Origin: CG2-30-36-16 sp964372115 | GTDB lineage: Bacteria; Bacteroidota; Ignavibacteria; Ignavibacteriales; Ignavibacteriaceae | Direction of reading: 5' to 3' | DNA length: 64,000 nt | Assembly (NCBI GenBank): GCA_964372115.1 | Contig: CAYJPN010000006.1 | Span: 134,855 to 198,854, forward strand | Notes under the pieces: generated by a model | Told to the model about the DNA's origin: nothing | The model's input: only the letters and a program-made list of their open reading frames with translations | Database searches by the model: none | Program-made: the position numbers and the translations under genes | In this document: positions 35,450 to 46,100 of the stretch, in pieces | Layout of the letters: the number at the start of each line of letters is the position of its first letter | How positions within the stretch are numbered: the first letter of the stretch is position 1

Positions 35450-37237
35450 TTATTGAAATAATCCGCCGCCGATGGATGAAATTAGATTTTGGGTTGACAT
35501 CAGTGCCGCCATCTGAGCCTGTAATCTTTCGTATTTATCTCTCAGTACCGCCGCACTTTTATCAATTCTCGTTTGAGTCGACTTCATTTTATTATTAAAA
35601 TAAGTAAGATTGTCGTCGGCTGAGTCCTGTGCTTTTGAAAGATAACCCTCTACTCCAAGATACGGATTTATAAAATCGTAAAGTTTATTAGCAATGCCGG
35701 TTGTTGAGTTGAAAATTGTTTCAACCTGATCCATACTGTTGGTTAATTTTTCATTTAACACAGTTGCATCGGATATAACAAGCCCGGTGGATGAAGAAAA
35801 GGAAATTCCTAATTGAGTTAGATAACTTAGATTGCCTGTCTGTATACCGGAAACCTGGGCATATGTAAGCGTGGTTAGTTCATTTACAATTCGTGAAGCA
35901 TTTGCGTTGGAGTAAAAAACACCACGGTTGCCGGAGCTAACGCTGCTGTTGTCTTTTACATATTTATAAACATCGTTAAACTTTGTAATAAAATCATCAA
36001 TTTGCTTTTTAACTTCCGATACATCTTTGTTTACTGTCGCACTCACTGTGGTGTCCGAAGCCTGCATTACACCTTTTAAATCGAAAGTTACACCGGGGGA
36101 AAGATCATTGATTGAATTTGAATTTCGCTGAAGGCTGAGACCGTTAAACTCTATTTTTGAATTTAATTGATTGGTTGCCGAAGTAATATCAGCGTAAACA
36201 AAACCCGCTGTATCGGGGTCGGGTGTTTGATCGTATACGGGCCGGGATGATCCGAGATTTAATCCAACTTCATTTAAAGCTGTGCCGGCACCAACATCGG
36301 TTAATGATTTTATCCTGTAATCTAACCCGGTAAATTTTGAGTTGAAGGATAATTGCGTGTTCGATCCATCAGGGTTAAAAGTTGAGGCTGTTACTATACC
36401 GGAAGCTCCCTTTTCCTGAGTAACACCAATGCCGAGATCGCTTACAAGATCAAAACCGCTTTCATGAGTTATGGAAATATACTTTGAAGTATCGCTTACT
36501 GTAAATTTAATTTTAACATCTCCAGAGTTTGGAGAATTTAAAACTTTTTCGGCTGTAACCCCTTCAACGTTTTCATTTATTTGAGCAACGGCTTCATCAA
36601 CCAATTCTTCATATGTTCCTCCGCCATTAACCGTAATCGATTCTTCGGTTCCGTTAATGTTTACTTTAAATGTACTGACGCCGCCGGCATAGGAAGAAGA
36701 TGCAGTTTTTGCCGAAGATGTAACAACTGCTTGATCTGCGTTTACCGCGTTGCGGATTTTTTCCATAACTTCCTGATTGGTTTCAGTACCTTCAAAAGTA
36801 ACATCCACATTGCTTGTAAATGAACCGTTCGCCCCGTCGCCGGTTACAATTTGAAAACTATGTGTGCCGGTTATGCCATTCACGGCGGAAGATTCCATGT
36901 TGGTAGACATTGCAACGTCGTTTTTTGCCAACTGGTTTATTCTTATGTTATAGGCGCCGCTGGAAGCTGCCGAAGTGGCAGTAGCGCTTAAAAAATTTGT
37001 GTTTGAGGATGATGCTGTTTTATATGCAAAGCGTGAGTCGGAACCTGTTAACTTAAAGTTACTCAGCAGAGTTTTGAAAGTGGATAATTTTGAGCTTAAT
37101 GTACCATAGGCTGTAGAAAGATTAGAGTACTTGCTCTTCCTGGTTTTAAGGGGAGTAATCAGTTTTTTATTTTGACTATCGATATAAGAATTAATTAAAT
37201 TATTAATTCCGCTGCTTGTTAATGAATCTACTGCCAT
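35450..37237 (-). CDS. fliD: flagellar filament cap protein FliD
   Basis: A 595-residue hook-associated protein 2 that caps the growing filament and helps flagellin fold. N-terminal domain LTSSGINNLINSYIDSQ, then a large variable central region. The C-terminal domain begins with VKKQIDDFITKFNDVYKYV and NRGVFYSNANASRIVNEL and ends in a coiled coil (KMKSTQTRIDKSAAVLRDKY). Length is in the normal range. It is 7 nt after fliS and followed 2 nt later by the FlgN-like gene. Confidence 0.95.
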   Translation of the reverse strand: MAVDSLTSSGINNLINSYIDSQNKKLITPLKTRKSKYSNLSTAYGTLSSKLSTFKTLLSNFKLTGSDSRFAYKTASSSNTNFLSATATSAASSGAYNIRINQLAKNDVAMSTNMESSAVNGITGTHSFQIVTGDGANGSFTSNVDVTFEGTETNQEVMEKIRNAVNADQAVVTSSAKTASSSYAGGVSTFKVNINGTEESITVNGGGTYEELVDEAVAQINENVEGVTAEKVLNSPNSGDVKIKFTVSDTSKYISITHESGFDLVSDLGIGVTQEKGASGIVTASTFNPDGSNTQLSFNSKFTGLDYRIKSLTDVGAGTALNEVGLNLGSSRPVYDQTPDPDTAGFVYADITSATNQLNSKIEFNGLSLQRNSNSINDLSPGVTFDLKGVMQASDTTVSATVNKDVSEVKKQIDDFITKFNDVYKYVKDNSSVSSGNRGVFYSNANASRIVNELTTLTYAQVSGIQTGNLSYLTQLGISFSSSTGLVISDATVLNEKLTNSMDQVETIFNSTTGIANKLYDFINPYLGVEGYLSKAQDSADDNLTYFNNKMKSTQTRIDKSAAVLRDKYERLQAQMAALMSTQNLISSIGGGLFQ

Positions 37238-37244
37238 TTTAAAT

Positions 37245-37580
37245 TTATAAATTATTTATTGCTTTAAGCCAGGTGTCTCTCAGTTCGGTTAATATTTTGT
37301 AAACGACTTCGTAATTTTTCTTTCTCATCTGGTCCTGGCAAAACTGATACAACTTTAACAAACCGTTTGCCACCTCCGCAACTCCGTCACCCTCAAAGCG
37401 TAAAGCATTAATAAGTTCCTGTAAAGCTGCGTTTGTTTTTACGAGATTTTGCCTCTGACAATTTACAATAGCGAAATCATAAAGTTTTATAATCAGTTGC
37501 TGCGGAGTTGCCTCCATAATTTCTTTTAACAGGTATTGGTTTAATCTTGCTTTTTGATTATGCGCCGTTGCTTGATACAT
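37245..37580 (-). CDS. fliS: flagellin export chaperone FliS
   Basis: A 111-residue four-helix chaperone that binds the flagellin C-terminus before export. Typical YLLKEIMEATPQQLIIKLYD near the N-terminus and LPQ-free helices after. Family-standard length. ATG 37580 lies after GGACG. Located between fliC and fliD as usual. Confidence 0.93.
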   Translation of the reverse strand: MYQATAHNQKARLNQYLLKEIMEATPQQLIIKLYDFAIVNCQRQNLVKTNAALQELINALRFEGDGVAEVANGLLKLYQFCQDQMRKKNYEVVYKILTELRDTWLKAINNL

Positions 37581-37621
37581 AACTTGTCGTCCTAATTAAT
37601 TTTTTTCAGAAAATCAGAAGA

Positions 37622-37643
37622 TCCCTCCCGTTGCCGGGAGGGA
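37622..37643 (-). terminator. GC-rich hairpin between flagellin and fliS
   Basis: Perfect stem CCCTCCCG / CGGGAGGG (plus a closing T-A) with a 4-nt loop, 21 nt after the flagellin stop. Its minus-strand tail is only moderately T-rich. It could terminate most fliC transcripts while letting some reach fliS, balancing levels. Confidence 0.6.
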
Positions 37644-37663
37644 AGAAGAATAAGAACTATCTC

Positions 37664-38464
37664 TTATCTAAAGAGAGAAAGAATGCCCTGAGGAGCGGAG
37701 TTCATTTGGGCTAACATTGATGTTGCCACCTGACCGCCTATTTGTCCTTTTGTTGCATTCAACTGTTCCATAGCCATATCAGCGTCGAACAATCTGCTTA
37801 CGCTGGCAGTAGCATTGGAAATTGCAGCTGTCAAATATTCATCTTTAACGTCTAATCTCTGACTGAAGTTACCAATGCTTCCAAGAGCATTCTGAACAGC
37901 AGTTTCGATTGTGCTTACGCTAACCGAAGATACGGAAGCAGATGTAGCACCGGTAAGAGAGGAAATATCCAGGGTATTCATAGTACCGAAGTTTACTGAT
38001 GTTGTTTCTTCAACACCGGTTCTGAATGAGAAGCCTGCACTGTAGCTTGAGCCTGACAATAAAGCTGTATCATTAAATTTGGTATTGCTGAAAATTGAAC
38101 TTATTTCGTTTCCCAGAGCAACAACATCTGAAGCTAGAGAAGCCTGGTTCTTCGAAGGATCGATTGAGTCTGCTACTTTTCCTTTGATCTGATTTATAAG
38201 ATCGTTGATAGCGGAAAGAGCTGATTCTGCTGTTGAAAGCATATCTTTTGCAGAGCCAATGTTACCCTGTGATGCTTGCATCAAAGTAACTTTTCCCTGA
38301 AGTTCTTTTCCAACTCTATAACCTGATGTATCATCAGCTACAGAATTAATTCGCTTTTGAGTAGCTAAGCGAAGAGAAGCTTTTTCGGTCTGGGCATTTA
38401 CTTTAGCCAGAGCGTTGTAGGCGTTAAGAGCGCCAACGTTTGTGTTGATTTTGAATAATGACAT
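37664..38464 (-). CDS. fliC: flagellin
   Basis: A 266-residue flagellin with the conserved D0/D1 ends: MSLFKINTNVGALNAYNAL at the N-terminus, RLATQKRINSVADDTSGYRV, and at the C-terminus ADMAMEQLNATKGQIGGQVA and SAPQGILSLFR. The central variable domain is almost absent, leaving a Ser/Thr-rich stretch around residues 140-200 (SSLTGATSASVSSVSVST) that would expose hydroxyl groups for O-glycosylation. The ribosome site GGAGGT is perfect, and a sigma-28-type promoter lies about 84 nt upstream. The large glycosyltransferase operon ends just upstream on the same strand. Confidence 0.97.
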   Translation of the reverse strand: MSLFKINTNVGALNAYNALAKVNAQTEKASLRLATQKRINSVADDTSGYRVGKELQGKVTLMQASQGNIGSAKDMLSTAESALSAINDLINQIKGKVADSIDPSKNQASLASDVVALGNEISSIFSNTKFNDTALLSGSSYSAGFSFRTGVEETTSVNFGTMNTLDISSLTGATSASVSSVSVSTIETAVQNALGSIGNFSQRLDVKDEYLTAAISNATASVSRLFDADMAMEQLNATKGQIGGQVATSMLAQMNSAPQGILSLFR

Positions 38465-38547
38465 GTTATACCTCCATGTGTTTTATAAATATGCCGGGCT
38501 TCCTTGCACGGCTGTTATTAATTAGTGAGATTTTTTTCTCACTTACA

Positions 38548-38574
38548 TTATCGATGGTACTTTATAAAAGTTTA
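38548..38574 (-). promoter_or_regulatory. sigma-28 (FliA)-type promoter for flagellin
   Basis: Minus-strand TAAA, exactly 15 nt, ATCGATAATG. The -35 element begins four bases after the stop of the upstream glycosyltransferase gene. Confidence 0.78.
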
Positions 38575-38577
38575 GTG

Positions 38578-40077
38578 CTAAGCGTTAAGAATTTTTTTAA
38601 TTTTTTCTTTTATTATTTGCACATGCGGGGCAACATTAGGGTTGCCGCAAAATTGTTCTTCCAAATCGGCGACAACATTTAATGCCGATTTTATATCGGA
38701 CTGTTTTAGGTATAGCGAAAGGAGGAAAAAATATGAAGGCGGGAAATTGGCATTAATAGAAATTGATTTTTTAAAAATTGTTTCTGCCTGAGAATATTCT
38801 TTTTTGTTCTCGTACTCGGCGGCGAGAGCATTTAGTAATAGCACATTATCCCCGATGTGTTCTGACATTTTATTTAACAAAGGCAGTTTGTTATGCGTAT
38901 ACGTTTTTAACAAGACTAATAATAGTTCTACCTGAGAGTCACTTTTTATCGAGTTAATATAATTCGGTAATTTATTCTCGTCGTAATTAATGTTGTTTAT
39001 TAAATGATTATAAAAAGTAAGTTCATCGGTTACACTGTTGCCATGAGCCTTTAATTTTGAAAAATAAAAATTAAACCTTTCCTTTTCACCATTCATTAAA
39101 CACAAATTCAACCCTCTGTATAAAATTGATTTTTCGTCAATCATTATAACCATGTCGGATGCCAAACTCCTGTTTGCAATCTTTTCATTTATCTCTAAAG
39201 CTTTTCTGCAATTTAATTCCGCGTTATTAAAATCTTTTACCCCTTGATATATTTGTGAAAGCACAAGGTATGTAAGGGGCTGCCCGGCATCCGCAATTAA
39301 ACTTTTTTGAGCAAGGTCAAAAGCTTCGTTCCATCTCATCTTTTGTGACTCGTAAGCGGCGAGGTAACGGAATGATACCGCTTTGTAGGCATTTAACAGT
39401 TTCTCATCGCGAAGCGCAATTTTAAAATAATTGACTGCATTTACCTCGTCCTTTATTAGGGAGTATGACTGCGCTATTTGGAAAGCAGTGTAAGAGTTCT
39501 TTTTGGTTTTATAATCGTTTGATAGAAGAGTAAGGTTTCTTTCTGCTTTTAGTTTTAATTCATCAACAGAAATATTGTAGCCAAGATGAATGATTTCAAT
39601 TTCAGTTCGTATTATCTGATGTGAGGTTTTTAGAAGCGAAGGAATGATCTGCTCATGGGCAGCGCCTTCAAATTTTAAGTGCGGGTGTCTCGGGAAAAAT
39701 CGTACATAGTCCATTTTTGATGGACGATTTTTTACTTCGTCGATGCTGTTCACAATACATGTATAAGCTTTTTTCCGGCTGCCGCTGGCAAGTTCTGTTA
39801 ACAGTTGCTTTGAATCCTGATGCAGGCGTTCATCAGCATCGAGGTATAAAATCCAATCGCCTGTTGATTTTTGAAGAGAATAATTTCTTGCGGCAGAAAA
39901 ATCATTTATCCATTTAAAATTAAATATTTTTGCTCCAAATTCTGCTGCTATTTTTTTTGTATTGTCGTTTGAACCGGTATCAACAATTATTATTTCATCA
40001 ACAACGTCTATTACAGATTCGAGGCAGCCTGTTAAAAATTTTTCTTCATTTTTAACAATCATACTTAGTGTAATCAT
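38578..40077 (-). CDS. GT2 glycosyltransferase with C-terminal TPRs
   Basis: A 499-residue protein from ATG 40077, preferred over the ATG 12 nt earlier because GGGAGAT lies between the two and forms the ribosome site. Residues 1-230 are a GT-A fold family 2 domain (ITLSMIVKNEEKFLTGCLES, DTGSNDNT, metal-binding LDADE) of the SunS/TPR-glycosyltransferase type. Residues about 190-499 are TPR-like helical repeats. SunS-like enzymes glycosylate peptides or proteins. Last gene of the operon and adjacent to flagellin, so flagellin is the likely acceptor by position. Confidence 0.88.
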   Translation of the reverse strand: MITLSMIVKNEEKFLTGCLESVIDVVDEIIIVDTGSNDNTKKIAAEFGAKIFNFKWINDFSAARNYSLQKSTGDWILYLDADERLHQDSKQLLTELASGSRKKAYTCIVNSIDEVKNRPSKMDYVRFFPRHPHLKFEGAAHEQIIPSLLKTSHQIIRTEIEIIHLGYNISVDELKLKAERNLTLLSNDYKTKKNSYTAFQIAQSYSLIKDEVNAVNYFKIALRDEKLLNAYKAVSFRYLAAYESQKMRWNEAFDLAQKSLIADAGQPLTYLVLSQIYQGVKDFNNAELNCRKALEINEKIANRSLASDMVIMIDEKSILYRGLNLCLMNGEKERFNFYFSKLKAHGNSVTDELTFYNHLINNINYDENKLPNYINSIKSDSQVELLLVLLKTYTHNKLPLLNKMSEHIGDNVLLLNALAAEYENKKEYSQAETIFKKSISINANFPPSYFFLLSLYLKQSDIKSALNVVADLEEQFCGNPNVAPHVQIIKEKIKKILNA

Positions 40078-40093
40078 ATTATCTCCCATTAAA

Positions 40094-43000
40094 CTACTTC
40101 AGAAATTTTAATAAATTATCTGCCGTGTTTTCCCAAGTATAATTTTTCATACTATTTGCTGCATTTTGCCCTACTTGCCGAATTACATTTCTGTTAAAAT
40201 ACGCGTATTCAATATTGTAAATTAATTCATCCAGATCAGGTTCTTCCCAATCAATTATTTTTTTATTTTCCGCTTCAATTATAAACGGATTGATATTTTT
40301 AAGCAGAAGCGAGTTATCCTCCGTAAGGATATCCTTATGACCGGTTGAATATGATGCGATAACAGGTTTACCGCAAGCCATGTATTCCATTAACACCAGA
40401 TTTGTCCCGCCTTCACCTCTGTTGGGGAAAATGCCGAGATCCGTTTTATAATATAATTCCCGCAGTTTTGTTATAGGAGTAATGGGAAGCGATATAACTT
40501 TTGTTCGATCAATATCATTTATGTCTAGCAAATGAGTCATAAACTCATCCCATGTATTCCCTGTTGTTTCAAAATTTATAAACTTTGAATACGACATAGA
40601 AGAAATAAGATGAGGCCATAAGTTATACCAAGCATTAATTAAAATCATATCGGGATACTTTTTGTGCAGCACTTGAAAGGCTTTTAAAACTAAATCCTGA
40701 CCTTTACGTAATTCAAACTTTCCACCGGAAAAAAGCACAAACAGTTTTTCATCATCTTTACGTGGCAGCGGGAAAAACAATTTCGGATCAACTCCCTGTA
40801 TTAAAGTTTCGGCATTTGTTATACCGTACTCGTTTAATTTGTTTTTGCACCATGTAGAACCGGTTAAAACTAAATTATAATTCTTCGAGTTCGCAATTGT
40901 TTTTTCATTCGGCTCCATTTCAAAAAAAGTGTACCCAATATTTTTTGAACCGGTTATATTAAGATAAGAGTGAAAACTTAGATCGTTAATTGCATGCAGA
41001 ACAGTTCCAGGCACTCTATTATATTGATGGGCATTTTCTTCCGTAATGTCTATAAAATCTATTTTTTTGCCGAGTTCCTCACGCAGATATTTGCTGCAAA
41101 TTCCCCAGCCGAAGTAGTTGGATTTTGTCAGAGCTAAGTAAATTTCATCACCGGGTAGAATATCTCCCTTCTCAAAATCGTTTAGTTCTTTTTTATCATT
41201 GCAGCCGGAAAGTTTTAGTAATTCAGATTTTAATTTTTCAACTACTCCTCCCCAATCTCCTTTGTATGTTTGCCTAAAAAGTTTCATAGACGGATACCAG
41301 GGTGAATCATCACGCTTTAACATCCATCTCCAATCAGGAGCAAATGGTAAAAGTGTCCACACAGGCTTACCCATAGCACCCGCAAGATGCGCAACAGAAG
41401 TATCAACAGATATTACTAAATCCAAATTATCTATAATTGCAGCAGTGTCCGTAAGGTTATATATGTACGGGTCCAAAATATGCACATTCTTATCGGAAAA
41501 TTCTTTTGCTTGCTCGAGCCGGCTCCCTTTTTGAAGTGCGAAATAATGAATGCCCGGAATGTCGAACAACTCTTTAAATTGCGCAAGGCTTATCGACCTG
41601 TTTTTATCATTTGTATGTCCGGGATTACCAGCCCAGACCAAACCTATTTTTAAACCTTTGTATTCGCTAAGACTCGATTTCCACTTTTCGGAAATATCTT
41701 TTTCCGCTTTAAGATACACACTGTTTGCCGGAATATTACCGAGCGTAGTTTTAAAATAATATGGCAAACTCATCAATGCAATATGATAATCGTATTCAAC
41801 TGCCGGCTCTTCAACAGTCTGACGGGATATTACTTCATCTAATCCTTCAATATGTTTTATAAGGTTAACTACACCGAATGCGCAATGAAAAATTACATGC
41901 GCACCTCTGGCTTTTAAGTATTTGGCGTAGCGAATAAACTGTATGATATCACCGATTCCCTGCTCATCGTAAATTAATATTCTTTTCCCATTTATATCCT
42001 GAGTTGTGAGTTCCGGTTTTACAAAATTACGTTTTGCATAATCCTTTCGTTTTTTTCGCCATTCATATTCTATCTGCGCTTTTTCAATTTTTTCTTGAAG
42101 GAACAGGAGATGAGAATAGTTATAATGTACTTCCGACAGATTATTATTTATAGAAAGGATATACTCAAAAATCACACTTGCCTTTTTGAAATCCCCCTGG
42201 TTCATGGCTACAAGGCAAAGCTGAGAGAGGTTAACAATTATTTCATTTTCGGTCCCAAATATTTTTCGAAGGATAGATTCCGCAGTTTTTTTATCTTCTC
42301 TTATAAGATAAATGGCGGCGCTATTTGCCTTGGCTGATATTTCATTTTCCTCAGAGCATGTTATATTTGCGTATAGAGCTAAGGCTTCATCAAATCGTTC
42401 TTCTAATTCATAAGTTTTTGCATGGTTAAAAAGCGCTGTTGTATTTTCAGGTTCTATTGTAAGAATTCTTGAAATGTATACCCTTGCTTTTTGGTACTCA
42501 GCTATTGTTATGTAAAGCGACGAAAGGTTGTTCAATATTTTAATATCATTTTCGTTTGCTTTCAGCTGAGCCTCGTACAATCTCACAGCCTTTTTATAAT
42601 TACCCCCCTTATGGCAGCTAAGAGCTAGATTAAGTTTATAATCGCTGTTTGCGGGATCTTCTTTACTTGCAAGCTGATAATATTCTTCAGCTTTTACAAA
42701 TTCCTCAATATCATAATAGAGGTTGCCGATGTTATTAAATACTTTCGGATTTGATGGAGATTGTTGAAGCGCTGTAAGAAAATATTTTTCTGCCCCGTCA
42801 TAATTTTTTAAAGCCAAATAAACTAAACCTAAATTGTTCAGCGCATCAAAATTTCCAGGAAGCTTTTCAATGGTAAGTTTATACGCGGCAGTTGCCTCTT
42901 CATACTTTTTAAGGTTTTGAAGCGCGTATCCGTAGTGGTAATTTACTTCAGGATGAAACGGATAAAAATCGAGTACTTTTTTAAAGTATACTTCGGCGTC

Positions 43001-43168
43001 TGAAAAATCGTTTTTATGTAGTGCTATTACTCCCATAAAATTATAAACATCGTAATCGATGGCTCCGGAGTTTAAAAGAAACTGAAGTTCATCCTCAGCT
43101 TTCTGATAATTTCCCTCCTGGAAAAAGTCTAATGCGGATTGATAATAGTCTTTACTTATTACTTCCAT
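40094..43168 (-). CDS. TPR protein fused to GT9/GT41-like and GT4 glycosyltransferase domains
   Basis: A 1024-residue protein starting at ATG 43168, where TGATG couples it to the preceding gene. Residues 1-380 hold about ten TPRs (YDVYNFMGVIALHKNDFSDA, NPKVFNNIGNLYYDIEEF). Residues about 390-660 form a GT-B domain like those fused to TPRs in O-GlcNAc-transferase-like and heptosyltransferase-like proteins (KIGLVWAGNPGHTNDKNRS, DLVISVDTSVAHLAGAMGKP). Residues about 680-1024 are a GT4 domain (LFSGGKFELRKGQDLVLKAF, RGEGGTNLVLMEYMACGKPV). TPR-linked transferases commonly modify proteins. The acceptor is inferred to be flagellin. Confidence 0.88.
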   Translation of the reverse strand: MEVISKDYYQSALDFFQEGNYQKAEDELQFLLNSGAIDYDVYNFMGVIALHKNDFSDAEVYFKKVLDFYPFHPEVNYHYGYALQNLKKYEEATAAYKLTIEKLPGNFDALNNLGLVYLALKNYDGAEKYFLTALQQSPSNPKVFNNIGNLYYDIEEFVKAEEYYQLASKEDPANSDYKLNLALSCHKGGNYKKAVRLYEAQLKANENDIKILNNLSSLYITIAEYQKARVYISRILTIEPENTTALFNHAKTYELEERFDEALALYANITCSEENEISAKANSAAIYLIREDKKTAESILRKIFGTENEIIVNLSQLCLVAMNQGDFKKASVIFEYILSINNNLSEVHYNYSHLLFLQEKIEKAQIEYEWRKKRKDYAKRNFVKPELTTQDINGKRILIYDEQGIGDIIQFIRYAKYLKARGAHVIFHCAFGVVNLIKHIEGLDEVISRQTVEEPAVEYDYHIALMSLPYYFKTTLGNIPANSVYLKAEKDISEKWKSSLSEYKGLKIGLVWAGNPGHTNDKNRSISLAQFKELFDIPGIHYFALQKGSRLEQAKEFSDKNVHILDPYIYNLTDTAAIIDNLDLVISVDTSVAHLAGAMGKPVWTLLPFAPDWRWMLKRDDSPWYPSMKLFRQTYKGDWGGVVEKLKSELLKLSGCNDKKELNDFEKGDILPGDEIYLALTKSNYFGWGICSKYLREELGKKIDFIDITEENAHQYNRVPGTVLHAINDLSFHSYLNITGSKNIGYTFFEMEPNEKTIANSKNYNLVLTGSTWCKNKLNEYGITNAETLIQGVDPKLFFPLPRKDDEKLFVLFSGGKFELRKGQDLVLKAFQVLHKKYPDMILINAWYNLWPHLISSMSYSKFINFETTGNTWDEFMTHLLDINDIDRTKVISLPITPITKLRELYYKTDLGIFPNRGEGGTNLVLMEYMACGKPVIASYSTGHKDILTEDNSLLLKNINPFIIEAENKKIIDWEEPDLDELIYNIEYAYFNRNVIRQVGQNAANSMKNYTWENTADNLLKFLK

Positions 43169-46100
43169 CACTCGTTCAATGAATTGTGCAGCTCATTTAA
43201 ATTTAACACTTTGTTAATTTTACTGAGACCGCTAATTGATAACATATCCGAAGGATCGTTTTTAACCGCCCACTCGAACATTACTTTTGCTGCGCTATCA
43301 TCTTTACTTAAATAAAACACCTCTCCCAATCCATAACAAGCTTTTGACGAATCGGGATTGTACTCTAAAGCATTTTCAAAACTTGTGCGCGCATCATCAA
43401 GTAAGTTAAGTGCAAGGTAGTTAAAACCTTTTAAATTATAAAATGCAGAAGAAAACATGTTGGTTTCCGGGTGATTCAATTCCGCGTTTAGTTTTATCTC
43501 CATTTCATCTAAGAGGCTTTTTGTTTCCACATACTTTTTTTGTGCAAAAAAATTATACGCTCTCTCAAACATTTGCTCTTTTTCAGTTATTAAGTCTTCG
43601 CCCACGGCATTGGTTGCGGTTGCACCGTATAACTCATTTAAGCGCGATATTGCTTTTATATTAGAAGAATAATTTTTTACTGCCGACTCAAACATTTCCG
43701 CGGCTTCTTCATACATGTTATTTTTTATAAACACTTCGCCCAAACCACGGCATGCTTCCGATGAGTCTGAATTTAATTCTATCGATTCTTCAAAACATTC
43801 TTTGGCTTCTTCAACTTTATTTAATCCTAATTGAGCAAAACCGTACAAAACCGCAAATGTGGACTGAAGAACCCGGGCTTCCTCATCAGAATTAAGTTCG
43901 GCAAAATGCTGTTGCGATTGGTTTAATAAGTTAAGTGACTTTTCATACTCGCCTGCCGTTATCAATGAATCAACCGCTGAAAGGAAGTCTTCAAGTTTTT
44001 TTATCAACTCATTGCCTGCGATAGAGACAATATGTGAGTCTGCTTGTTGTGTTTGAATATTATTTAGTTCTTTCAGCCTGTTGGCGGCTTGTTTGTTCTC
44101 AGGTTCAAATTTAGATGACCACTCAAACATCGTTTTAGCCGCATCAAAATCATCCTCAAGGATAAAGACTTCCCCAAGTCCCGCACATGCTTCCGAAGAT
44201 TCCGGGTTCAATGACAGCGCATTTTCAAATGAAGATTTTGCTCTGTCTACTACATTTTCTTTTAGGTAAAACATACCGCAAAGATTATACAAAATTATTA
44301 AATACTTCTCTTTATCTAAAAGTACGTTGGATGTTGTTAGAACAGCAATCAATTGTTCGAGAGTGCTTATGAGTTCTTCGGCGTTATAACTGTTGCTGTT
44401 GGTTATAACCGATTTTAACTGCTCTTCAATTTGTAATCCATTTTGTCTTAACATAACAAAACCTTTTGCCCTTTCGTAATAATCTTTTAATTCACTAACC
44501 GCTCCAATTAATTCCAACTTAGAAAGAATTCGAAAGGCGTCTTCATTTGTTGAAATATTTTTTATAAGGTAGTATTCACGGATGTTATCATCTTCGCTTT
44601 TTGTAATATTTTCATTTCTATGCTCCGCGCTTTTTTCTGAATAGTAATAAAGTCCTAAAATCTCTTTAAGATGATAAAACTCTACATTTCGGCTCAGTCT
44701 TAACCAGAACTCATAATCGCCTACTATTTCCAGCGCATCATCAAACATTCCATACTTTTCATGCAACGATTTTCTCCACATAGGCTGTGGACCAACAAAA
44801 CAACCGAACAGCAGTAAGTCGGAATCAAAATCCATCCACTTTACCACTGCTTTTTTGTTGTTTGAAGAAAAAGTATCATTCGGTACAATTGTTTTATACA
44901 TATCGGAATAAGTTACTCCAATACTTTCATCCCCATCCAATATTTCAGCAAGCTTTTCTAAGGCGTTGCCTGCATGCCTGTCATCGGTGTTTGCGTTTGT
45001 TATATACTTTCCGCGCGCTAATTTTATTCCACGGTTCCAGGCAGAGTAGATGGTTTCTTTTTCCGTACGTTCGTAAAAAATATTAGAATACTTTTTCTGA
45101 TATTCTTTTATAATAGTGCCTTCGTTTTCTTCCGAGCCCGAGTCAATAACAACAATTTCAAGCTCACCAGATTTATACAACGACTGCTCAATAAGATCAT
45201 CGAGGCATCCTGTTATAAAGTTTTCGGAATTATAAGTAGAAACTATAGCAGAAACCTTGATTGAGTTAAGGTTTATAGTATTACCGGATTTAATATCCGA
45301 AATTCTTTTCAACGTCTTCTGATGTTCCGGATGAACGACAATTATTTTTTCAAGCATCTGCATCGCTTCATTCGTTCGATCCAACCGGATTAATATATCA
45401 GCCATATGTGATGCGATAATCCAATGCGCAAGTCCATTTGCAAATGTTAGATAAAATAGCTCAAGTGCTTTGGCATAGTTACTTTTATATAAATAATTCA
45501 GAGCTAAGAGATAATGACAATACGGACAGTTAATTTCTTTTAATTCCCCATCATCATAAAACAGATTAAGCGTTTTTAAGTCAACTAATCCTAAAATTTT
45601 TTCAGATTCTAAAATTAAATTTTCGTCCGCTTTCAGTCCATTTGAAAATTGTAAAATCAATTCATCAAAAGCATTCCTTGATTGTTTATTCTTTTTAATC
45701 TCATAAAAAAACTTGTTTGTACTGTTAAGTTTTGATACCGAACTTGGCAAAACCGGCTTTTGCGTTTGCGCAATTGCATTCATTACTTCGTATAGTTTAT
45801 CACTGCTCGATGACCAGGTAAATCGCCTGGCATTCTCCAACCCGGCATCAACAAACTTTTGGCGAACTGATGGTTTTTCAACGTTGATGAGAGCATTCTT
45901 CATACTTTGTATATCATCCTCTTTTACATAAAGCGCTGCTCCACCGGCAACTTCTTTTAAAGAAGAATTTTTACATGTAATTACAGGACAGCCTGATTTC
46001 ATTGCTTCTATTACAGGTAAACCAAAGCCCTCATACTTAGAAGGATAAACCAAAGCAAGCGCGCCCGAATATGCGGTTGAAAGCTCCTCAACGGATAGAT

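Noticed and set aside
40090..43168. True O-GlcNAc transferase
   Set aside because: TPR plus GT-B resembles it, but the catalytic domain has the heptosyltransferase-like SVDTSVAHLAGAMGKP signature shared by many bacterial TPR-GT9/GT41 proteins, so the donor cannot be named.
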